From Pterobdella sp. o SKG-2022 (taxonomy: Eukaryota > Annelida > Clitellata > Hirudinida > Piscicolidae), in the NCBI GenBank assembly GCA_964035795.1, contig OZ038327.1, positions 1,570,841-1,634,840 of the forward strand: a DNA stretch of 64,000 nt. The letters run 5' to 3'. Below are positions 38,161 through 60,200 of the stretch, in pieces. Position numbers and translations under genes: made by a program. How positions within the stretch are numbered: position 1 is the stretch's first letter; each line of letters starts with the position of its first letter. Under the pieces are notes generated by a model, which saw nothing but the letters and a program-made list of their open reading frames with translations, searched no databases and was not told the origin of the DNA.

Positions 38161-40766
38161 GTATTTAAAGTGATTTCTCAAGTTAAGATTAGCAACGATA
38201 TCAGACCAAGTGTTCGGTCCTCTATGGAACATTGAATAACTGCGTAATTTTGTTTTACTGACATTAATTTTAATTTTTTTTTTCTCCAGTCTGTCTTTTT
38301 TTTTGTTTTTCTCTTAAAATGCACTCCATACTTAATTCAAACAAGCACGAAACACACACTCACATCACCTTGATGTTTTGACCTTTCAAAAGGTTATATT
38401 TCATTTCATTTTTCAAAGCCCCGTTTAGCAGTCTGAAGTGGAGATTTTTGGCTCCAGCAACAAATTATCAACTCAGCTTGTAGCAAAGTTCTTGAAGGAA
38501 CAAGATAACTTTAACACTAATATAACTTTTTTTGTACTTCATGGACGGAGTGTAAAATTAGATTTCAGATAAAGAATAACAAGACAGTAACTATCCTTTA
38601 TTTCTCATCAAGCTAACCAAATACAATCTCGAGACAGTATTTTGTTCTAATCGAATATAATAATTAGTAAGTAAGATGCGCCATACTGGGGTTGTGTCCA
38701 AGGATGTTAAAAACCTTTAACAATCACAATTATGACATATATATCTAATGGCGGAGAGTATGAAACTGGGTGGAATGGAAACTACGCAATGAAAAATAGT
38801 AATAAGTTAAAAATAGCGACGAATCATGGAAAAAAAGGCATATTATTATTAAAATTTTAGAGCACAATTTACAACAAAATCTGCTTCAGAGTCGCTTGTG
38901 TTGGCCACTGGGGATGGTGGGTTAGTTGCCCAGACCCCGAGGAAGTCGATTTTATTTAAGGGTTGTATGACGCTATAATTAGTAAATAAAAGATAAAATA
39001 ATTTTTTTAAACCGATATAAATAATATAATATATAATAATAATATAATATATATTAATATATTATCTTGATTCAAAAAAAAGCAAAAAGTTTTGTGGAAA
39101 CAGTGAAAAAATCGAAGCCAAAACTGATTGGAGAAAATATTGGAAAAAAAAATAATTAAAATTAAAGTAATTGAAAAAGTTTAAACATTATAATAAAATA
39201 AAAATATTAGTTATGAAATAATTTTACCAAAAATTATAAAAAATTGTGAAAACATGAATCATCAACATTTTAAAAGTTGGCCTCAAAAATGCTACAGTGT
39301 TAATTTCACCCAAGCCACCACTGTTATCCTCCTATCAATTTTGAAGATTGTTATATTTAACTCAACAAAACCTCAAAAATCTTCACCATTGTTATAACCC
39401 CATTTCCCCAAAAACCATCACCATCTCCATATACCCCTCTCCCAAAAATCATCTAGTAAGACCCAGGCTTGACACATTTCTTCTTTATGATGTTGATAGT
39501 GATGGTGAAGGTAGCAAGAATAGCATAACAAATCACCAATGCAATCCCAACCTGTTTTCCTACCTCAAAACCCTCGTGGGCATTGATGCCTGCAGTGGTT
39601 GATGAGGTATAGGAATTTTGAGAGAATGATATTGGTGATGGAAGAGGTACAAAAATTTTGGATGAATTGTGTATCAGAGTTGGACTTCAGAATGTTTGGT
39701 GATGAAGGGGTAAAAATTTGAAAAAAACTGAATATATAAGTTGGCATTATTATGCCATGATAGTGTGGCATTGGAAAACTTTCAACTTAGTTTTTCATAT
39801 AAAGTTAAAATGATTAGTTAACAACATTTTTAAAGAGATTTATGAGATTATATATCTTAATTCTATTTTAAAATGTTGCTAACTATAATCATTTTAACTT
39901 TTTAGTAAAGATTAGGTTTGTGAGGAATTTCAACTAGCAATTAAAGTTTCAAAATTATTCGAAATGAGTTACTGATTGGGAAATTTAATATAATTAGTAT
40001 AACTTTTGATTTCACGACCAGCAAACAGTATATTGTTGAGATACAAATCTAGACTAAAATTTAAAAAATGACGATTTACTTTCTTGGGCAAAGCAATGTC
40101 CGATAAAGCACAACAGTACGCTCAAAAAACAGAACAAGTTGTTTGCCATTTTGAAAGAATATCCGAAGGAAGCAGAAAAGAAATGAACTTGAAAAGAGAA
40201 CACTTCAAGGTTGCAATAATGTCACAAGTATTTATATGAAAAATATATGCTAAATAGCTTGAGCTAGTGTTCGACGGTTTTGAAATTATAAAATACAAAA
40301 TTAAATATCAATCCTTCAATAAAAAATGCTGGAAAAAAAAAATAGGTATTATTTATCAAGTATGAATTTAAGCAATAAAAAATTTAAAGACGCGAATTTA
40401 GGAAAAACCATGAAAGAATTTTTTTAATATATACTCTCAAAAATATTAATAAAAATTTTCTTTAAAATCTACTTTTGTATGTTGAAAAGTACGATATGCA
40501 AAACACAGAGGAGAATTTTTATAAACTTATGCAACTTATTTTCAAATTTCTAGGCTAGGCTAACCCACATTTTTACGATTTTGAATTTCTTATCAACAAA
40601 GCTATCTTCATTTCATTCTACAAATCTATTTAGTAATTCCCATTTGAACGCTCATATAACGAATGAAAAAGGAGCATACAGGGCTCAAAGTTCTTTATTG
40701 AATTCACTTGAAGCTATAGAAGAATTCAATGGTTTTCTGAAGTCAATTAAAATGAAAGTTTTTTAA
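38161..40766 (+). CDS. Unrecognised gene, last six candidate exons
   Basis: No family recognised. Six coding-like segments join in frame with GT-AG borders: 38161-38211, 38432-38549, 38863-38961, 39457-39597, 40094-40209 and 40602-40766 (TAA), giving 229 residues. Readings: VFKVISQVKISNDIRP; EVEIFGSSNKLSTQLVAKFL; SESLVLATGDGGLVAQTP; RPRLDTFLLYDVDSDGEG; MSDKAQQYAQKTEQVVCHFE; EKGAYRAQSSLLNSLEAIEE. Composition is typical of globular protein and unlike the surrounding A/T repeats. The fourth exon has a long C-rich acceptor tract and a purine-rich stretch after the donor, as in the proven genes. Exon 5 has an alternative acceptor at 40021 leading to an early stop. The 5' end is missing. It may be a fast-evolving host gene or a decayed element. 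It is tail-to-tail with the minus-strand candidate. Confidence 0.45.
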
Positions 40767-41045
40767 AAAGCACTTTTTGAAAAAAATGGTTCAGTCAAAT
40801 GTAAGATGTATTGGTATTGGATTGTGAAAAAGGGTTAAAATACCAAACTATACCGGTAAAATATGAAAAAGCGTTCAACACAAGTTGTATATATAAAACA
40901 ATCTATAAAGGCATTTCAATGCAATGAACCCGTCTGAGAGGCATTGAACGACCAAAAATTGTAGCAATATAAGCCTCGAAAAAGAGAATTTAAAAACCAG
41001 TTGAAATTTCGTTTTGACACTAAGACTCTTGATATTTTTTTATAG

Positions 41046-41093
41046 CATCATCAGGTAACTAATGTTGTTATCTTCAGTAGTCACCTGATGATG
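41046..41093. repeat. Inverted repeat of the satellite core
   Basis: CATCATCAGGT (41046-41056) and its exact complement ACCTGATGATG (41083-41093) around a 26-base loop. Both arms equal the core of the 25-bp satellite, here arranged head to head. It may mark the end of a small palindromic element. Confidence 0.6.
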
Positions 41094-41343
41094 ATATAAA
41101 TGACATATTCTAAGCTTCGAGGCAATCAGTTGAAATTTTATCAGGCTTTTAAACTCACAAAGGCACTTGATGGAAGTCTTGAAACACATATTTCAAACAA
41201 GATGGCATCAATGATCAAAAAAATAGTAGGAAGAAAATAAATTTTTGAAAGTAGAGATACAAGAATGAAATAAAGTTTTGATAAATTTTATCACAAGTGA
41301 TTAGCAAAGTTTCAAGAATAAGCTTTTGAAATAGATCAATTCT

Positions 41344-41475
41344 TTAGTCCACCTGCTTCAAATCCTTCACTTGGCAGACATCAGCTTTAGAAACGGTATC
41401 ATCACTTTTAGTTAAGTCATCTTTAGCATCCCTTCGAGGGAGTTCCAAATTTGAAAGTCTTTCAGTTAAATTCTT
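41344..41475 (-). CDS. Coding-like 3' exon, unassigned
   Basis: Minus-strand frame of 43 codons plus stop. It begins after a TTTTTAAAAG acceptor and reads NLTERLSNLELPRRDAKDDL, then TKSDDTVSKADVCQVKDL, then TAA. The composition (charged, few Ile/Asn/Phe runs) is coding-like. Its phase does not fit the neighbouring minus-strand candidate directly, so it may belong to an alternative or missing exon chain. Product unknown. Confidence 0.3.
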   Translation of the reverse strand, partial: KNLTERLSNLELPRRDAKDDLTKSDDTVSKADVCQVKDLKQVD

Positions 41476-41893
41476 CTTTTAAAAATTAGTTTTTAGAAAG
41501 TTAATAGTGAAAAAATGAATGAAATCAGTTAAATAAAAATAAAAGTATACTTATCTAATTAAATTTGAAGGAACACTGGAGAAAACTGTCATTTTGAATG
41601 AAGCTTTTTGAAAACTGGTTTTCATCACCAGGTTTATTTAAAAAATTTAATAAACAAACTGTTCATTATATGGACATGATAATAAAAACATAAGTTACTG
41701 GAAAAACTACCTCATAATCAAAATTTGTCCAGTATTCCTCCAAATCGAATATAATTCCAAGGATAATATATATTATTTATTTATATACTATTGTTAATTA
41801 AATTTTCTACTGGAACGCGGTACTTGGTAGTATTTGCTTTCCAGCAGTATGAGGTGCGTAAACGAGTTCCGTTGACGAGCACTTTAGTGTATA

Positions 41894-41930
41894 CTTAGTG
41901 TATTCACGTTGGCACCGTGAATACACTAAG
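41894..41930. other. Perfect 15-bp hairpin
   Basis: CTTAGTGTATTCACG (41894-41908) and CGTGAATACACTAAG (41916-41930) are exact complements around a 7-base loop TTGGCAC. It ends 33 bases before the tRNA-like sequence. It could be part of the same element, a small-RNA hairpin, or the palindromic end of a transposon. Confidence 0.6.
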
Positions 41931-41963
41931 AACACGGTACATTTTTATCACATGACTAAACTT

Positions 41964-42040
41964 GTCGGCCCCTATAGCTCAATGGTTGAGCATTAGACTA
42001 ATTATCTAAAGTTACCGGGTTCGATCCCGCGTAGGCCGAC
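41964..42040 (+). tRNA. tRNA-like sequence (Ile-AAU-like), probably pseudogene or SINE head
   Basis: Acceptor stem GTCGGCC/GGCCGAC is perfect (and extends two more pairs outside). D stem GCTC/GAGC has loop AATGGTT. Anticodon stem TTAGA/TCTAA has loop CTAATTA, giving anticodon AAU. The B box GGTTCGATCC is intact. Odd points: six bases instead of two between acceptor and D stem, U at position 37, and an imperfect T stem. Internal A and B boxes could still drive pol III. The irregular fold favours a tRNA-derived repeat over a functional tRNA. Confidence 0.5.
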
Positions 42041-42442
42041 AATTAGCATTTGTTTCAGTGTGCTTTCGCTACATTAAGTTTGTAGCAAACAATTTATAAA
42101 TACCGTATTACATTACATTCCGCCATTTTGTAGTAGCCATTAGTACGTGCATTCTACGTGCATATATCATGGCGCTCAACGGAATGATTTTTTCAAAGTA
42201 TCCTCAGACTTCCTTTCCTTGTGTGCTACATTTAAAATAAATATAACATTTTTACTAAAAGAAATTAATAAAGTTATCAAAATTAAATATTTTTATTTGA
42301 ATAAAAAAAAATCAAATTCCCAAATAACCCATAAATAACCATCAAGAGATAAAAATGTCCATATTATTTTTGAATTGAGGAAAAACGTATGACATTGTTC
42401 TCTGTAACTCCCTTTTTGATCTTTCTAATTCTATCGGATCAA

Positions 42443-44175
<1,733 letters not shown>

Positions 44176-44445
44176 TTTTCAAGGCGACATCTAGCGCACC
44201 AATTTCTTTTTGTTTTGTTAACTTCACATTTTCTATTTCCTAAAAAAAATACACGCCAAGTTTTATAAAAATAGTTATAAAGATTAACTTCAACTTTTAG
44301 TTAGCACCATCTACCGATAAAATTATGCGACAAAGAGGTATAAATAACTTCAAAAACGCTACCTACCGACACAAATATAACGGGCTTGTTTTCTTATGGA
44401 CCGCTTGAAAAAACAACTGCAGCCATCGCAACAATAGACCCCGTA
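44176..44445. promoter_or_regulatory. Possible bidirectional promoter between MCCC1 and the minus-strand candidate
   Basis: A higher-complexity 270-base gap between two divergent ATGs. It contains GCGACATCTAGCGCACC, AGCACCATCTACCGAT and CGCTACCTACCGAC, three related GC-richer motifs, and a TATAAATA (44339-44346) placed about 100 bases before the plus-strand ATG. Transcription start sites are not visible from sequence. Confidence 0.4.
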
Positions 44446-55201
<10,756 letters not shown>

Positions 55202-55594
55202 TAAAAAATAATAAATACTGTTTATCGATTTTTATTTTTATTATTATCATTTTTTTCTTATTTTATTTATAGTATGAGGTGAGACGTGAAAAAAATTTAC
55301 CATCATAAAATTGTTATTATTTTTGTTGTTACAATTTTTATTTCGGTTTAATTATTGTTATACATCAAATTTTAACGTCGTTTTATCATCATCTCATTTT
55401 GTTATCTGGAACTTTTTTATTCTATCTTTTGTTTTTGTTGCCGGAGAAAACTAATTGGAAATGTTCCATTTTGATGCATTCATTATTATTATCACTCCCT
55501 CCTTGACTATCTCCTTCCAAGGTTATCTATATCATGTTTCAAAAATTTTATTCTAATGGATTTGTTCATTTTTTTTTAGTTTTTGTTCTCTAAT

Positions 55595-55915
55595 TATCAT
55601 CATCATCACCACCATCATCATCATCACCACCACCATCATCATCACCACCACCATCATCATCATCACCACCACCATCATCATCACCACCACCATCATCACC
55701 ACCATCATCATCATCATCATCATCACCACCATCATCATCATCATCACCACCATCATCATTAATACCACCATCATCATCATCACCACCACCATCATCATCA
55801 CCACCATCATCATCATCACCACCACCATCATCATCACCACCATCATCATCATCACCACCACCATCATCATCACCACCACCATCATCCTCATCACCACCAT
55901 CATCTTCATCATTAT
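55595..55915. repeat. (ATC/ACC)n tract
   Basis: About 320 bases of CATCATCACCACCAC units. It reads as Met/Val runs on the minus strand. No start, splice or codon evidence of a gene. Confidence 0.95.
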
Positions 55916-56040
55916 TATCAGTTTTTGTTATAACTCCACTAATTAATATTTAAATAAACTTTTCCACTCTATAATTATTGGGTCATTAAAACTCAAAAAT
56001 TTGCAAACTCATTTTACTGACTTTTTGAATCAAAAGCTGA

Positions 56041-56120
56041 TTATTTTATATTGCTGTACATGTCCCAGTAACTAGGGTTGACAGCAGTCAGCCTAATTGA
56101 TACTATTATAGAGTAATTTA
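56041..56120 (+). repeat. Dispersed repeat family A, copy 3
   Basis: TGCTGTACATGTCCCAGTAA, then CTAGGGTTGACAGCAGTCAG, then CCTAATTGATACTATTATAGAGTAATTTA. The best-preserved copy of the family. Confidence 0.82.
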
Positions 56121-56780
56121 TAAAAAAGTTCATCCTATTTGAGGAAACTTTTTATAGACTGCCAGCTGGAGCTAACGTCCAACTTGAAATTATCGACATC
56201 AAGACCCTTGGTTTCTGTAAATAAAAAGAATAAAAATGATGGAAAAAAATAATATTTAATTAAAATAATAATAATAATAATAATAATAAAAAACTCCAAT
56301 AATAATTGTAATAATGAAGCGATAATTACACTAAACAGCATGGCTCTTATTACTGTGATTACCTTTTTGAATTTTTTATTTTTATTATTATTGTTATTCT
56401 TATTGATATTATTATTTTGATTGCCATTTCATTTTTATTATTATTTTTATTATTGCAGCCATAATTAACGTTTTTATCATTTTTATAAATAAATTTGTAG
56501 TCTAAACTTGACGTCGATTTGTATTCTCTGTTCATCCACAAAAAAAACAAAAAAATAATAATTTTAATAACATAAACAAAAAAATAATAAAACAATTATG
56601 AATTTATTAGAAAAAATTTTTTTAAAAATGATAGTTAAAAACCCAATAAGTCGAGTTGTTTTTAGATTTTAATTTGAATACTGGTTATTTGGTTACAGTT
56701 CATTTTTCGATGCAGGTTATTTTTGGGAACTTTTTCTTAGATACTAGTTATTTGGAGATACAACTCTATTCTGGATAGCA

Positions 56781-56900
56781 AACGTCATCATTGGATAAAA
56801 AACGTCATTATTGGATAACGAACGTCATCATTGGATAACGAACGTCATCATTGGATAAAGAACGTCATCATTGGATAACGAACGTCATCATTGGATAACT
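56781..56900 (+). repeat. 20-bp minisatellite, 6 copies, with ATF and CCAAT half-sites
   Basis: Unit AACGTCATCATTGGATAACG, six copies at exact 20-base spacing (56781, 56801, 56821, 56841, 56861, 56881). Each unit carries ACGTCA (an ATF/CREB half-site) and ATTGG (inverted CCAAT). The array ends about 400 bases before the CADPS ATG. Confidence 0.9.
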
Positions 56901-57040
56901 TGATCAGTTTCTAACCCAGGTATTTCATCCATCCATTCATTTCCACCAACAAACCATCATGAAGTTGAGCTAATAGGTAGTTTCAGTTTTGAGGATGCAC
57001 TAAATGTGTCTAAAAATTTTTTGTTTTGATGATGAATATA

Positions 57041-57112
57041 TCAAAAAACTCTGAAACTGTGGTTGACAGCAGTCGGCCTAGATTGTTGATATTGTTATAG
57101 AGTAATTTATTT
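57041..57112 (+). repeat. Dispersed repeat family A, copy 4
   Basis: GTGGTTGACAGCAGTCGGCC, then TAGATTGTTGATATTGTTATAGAGTAATTTA. Lies about 190 bases before the CADPS ATG. Confidence 0.8.
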
Positions 57113-57297
57113 CAGACAAAATATTAATTGTTGTTTTTTTTTATTATTACTATTTATTAATATTTTTATCGTTCTTGATACTGATAATAAAAATGATAAC
57201 AAAATTAATAATAAAAATGGTGATAATAAAAATATTAATAGTAATAACAATAAAAACAATAGAAAATAATACTTATTATTGTTTTTATTACACAGAT

Positions 57298-60200
57298 ATG
57301 ATTCAAGAATCGAGCGACGATGACGAAGGCATGGAAGAAGTCGGAACTTTTGACACTTTTCAAGAAATGATGCGGAAACGGAAACAGGTCGTTGATGACG
57401 TCAAAACGTCTCAAAACCAACGTGAAGAAAGCGCGCCAGTTCCGGAAATGACGTCAAAAAACAAAATGGTGGAAGAGGTTGAGAAGAATGAAGAAGTGAA
57501 AAGGGAGGAGGAAGAAGAATGTAATCTTCAGTTGTATGCTTTTGTGGCGAGGTTACCACTGCCATTATTATCATCCCATCTTCATCATTAGCCCCCCTTC
57601 TTCACCATTACCACCTCTATCTTCACCACATCCTTTTCCACGTCTTCCATCATTATTACTAGCCCACAATGCCCATCATCACTATCTTAACCATCTTTCT
57701 CACACCAGCCCATCTACCTTTCACCATTCTGGCCTTACCACCTCCAACACATCCTCCCTGTCTATTTTCACTACCAGCACTACTTTCACCATTACTAACA
57801 CCATAATATCTACAACATCATCACTACCACCACTACATATCCTTCCCACAACATTTTCACCATCACATTACACACCACCACCACCATCACTCCCACCACA
57901 ACCCTATCACCCTAACCTTCACCACCACCCCTAGATGCATCGCCTACCCTTTCGGGGCCAGGTACAAACCCGAAACAACGCATCGTCCACCCAAACTGTC
58001 GCTTTTCCAGCTGGAGATGGCTAGAGATCGTTTCAAGCTTTTTCTGGAAGGTGGAAGCAAAATACCAACCGATGATGCCTTTAATGAAGCCGTTGGTGAG
58101 TACCCATATTTATTATAGATAATATGGGTGCGACATTGTATCAATGGGGAATACAATACTCATAATTTATAAATACAATATTTGTTTTATTTTTCATGAG
58201 TATTCTTTCTTGTACTATACACCTATTTTGTTTTATGTTTTTTCAAATATTTGTACTTCCACTTGAGAATATAAGATCATTTTACTGAAAGCTTCGTGAA
58301 ATGAACTCTAAGAAGGGTATTAAACCAACCAATGAAGTAAGCTGAAAAAAAACAAAAACAAAAATAATAATAACAATGAAAACAATGACAAAGCCAACCA
58401 ATCAGGTAAGTTCTACAACGAAGTTTTGCTGAGTTCTGAGGTAACGAGGGTGGTACAAGGGGCGGGTTGGTGTGTCAAAGACTTCACTGAGGTCTTCAAG
58501 AGTTCTATCCATGAAGTAAGAGGGGGTAGTGAGTGGGAGGGAGGGAAGGTAAGATATGAAATAGAGTTGAGAGAGAGGGTGAAGTTTGGGTGAGTAAGAA
58601 AATGGGGTTTTATGAGAGAGAAAGAGGTGGAAAGAATAAAAAAAATGGGTTGGAATGAGATGGGAGGAAAGGGGAGAAGTGCGAATGGAGTAGATTGATT
58701 GGATGTAGGCTAGAGGTGGGAATGAAGTGAAGTTAGCAAAATAAGATGAAAGAAAAAAACAATAAAAATTGTTGATAAAAAAAATTAACTGGAAAAAAAC
58801 GAAAAAAAAATATACCAAAGGTCATCCGAGCCCTGCCCGACTTCAAGAACCTTTCCAAGCAAACCCTTTCTGACGCCTGGATGGAAAGATTTGAGCTGAT
58901 CTTCCGTGGAGAGACGGAGAAAAAAATGCTTCCCATATATTCAACTCCCGTGCTGAATGGGGGTAGGATGGGAAAGGACCAGCTGTTTGAGATGTTCCAG
59001 AAGGTTATTGTTGTTGTTATTTTTTGTTGTTATTTTTTGTTGTTGTTGTTGTTGGTTTCTGTTTTAATTACTTTTGTTTTTTAATTGTTGTTATTGATTT
59101 TTGTTGTTTTTTTTTGATTTTTTGATTTTGGCTAATATTGCTGTTTTATTATTATTGTTTTTAATGTTTTTTCATTGTTTTTATTGTATTTTTGTTGCTG
59201 TCGCTTTTTATTATTGTTGTTTATTATTTTTATTTTTGTTGTTTTCAATATTTATGTTTTATTTTTTTGTTCACACTATTCTGTCAATTCGATTTTCGTT
59301 ATTTCAATCAACTTTTGGTGATATTATTATCGATATTGTTATTTTTTATTCGAGTCATTATTCTTATTATTACTGTTATTATAATAATTACACTGTGTAC
59401 ACGGATAAACCGTTTATCTCTATTATTATTTTTAAATTTTCGTTTTTTATTATTATTTTTATTAAAATTGTTTTTATTATTGTTTTTTGTTTTTATTCTT
59501 GTTATTAATGTTGTTTTAGTTGTTATTGTTGTTTTTATTTATATTTTTATTTTTGTTATTGTTGTAGGTTTTGAAGGTAAGACGAAGACAGCACTTAATA
59601 CTATTCAATCTGATGCAGGTTTGTTTGTGTGTGTGTATGTGTGTGCGAGCGTTTTTGTGTGTTTTGTGTAATTATCTAGTTGATAATAGCCCAACTCAAA
59701 ACCTAAAACTCGGTCTATAGATCCAATTTCTAGACATTTGACCAATATCTCAATCTTCAACAACTTTACACAACCGGAAACAGTTAGACAATGCAGACGA
59801 ACAAGCGGCGCAAGTCAGAAGAGAGTTGGACCAGAGGTTGTGTGAAGTGCAAGTCTTACAAAAGGTGGGAGTTTATGGGAGTTTGAGGGGGAAGGAGGGA
59901 CTTGGAGTGGTTAAGAGGTGTGAGGATTTTTATGAGGAGTAAATTTTTTAAAATAATATTTTTTTGTGGCATGATGAAAAAAACAACTATCCTCTCTTAA
60001 CCTTTTTTGAACCTTCACTCTTGATTCATCCCACCTCCCATTTACCCTTCACTTTTACTTCCAATTACTCCCTCATCCACTATCCTGGTCCCCAATCCAC
60101 CAACCCCATTCTCCTATTCACCAACCCATCTTTCTATCTACTATCTCACCGTTTTGTCACCCACACTAATTTCTCATCTATCCCACCCCTCTCATCCACC

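Larger units (their letters stand above)
55152..57297. other. Intergenic between MCCC1 and CADPS
   Basis: Contains a (TAA)n run right after the MCCC1 stop, an AATAAAT that could be a polyadenylation signal near 55208, the CAT/CAC tract, two copies of dispersed family A, a 20-bp minisatellite, and A/T-rich DNA. No exon was identified. A 5' untranslated exon of CADPS may lie here, because CADPS sequence begins just after TTTTTATTACACAG. Confidence 0.6.

Noticed and set aside
55553..55912. 119-codon Met/Val minus-strand frame
   Set aside because: Simple (ATC/ACC)n repeat; no splice or codon-use support.
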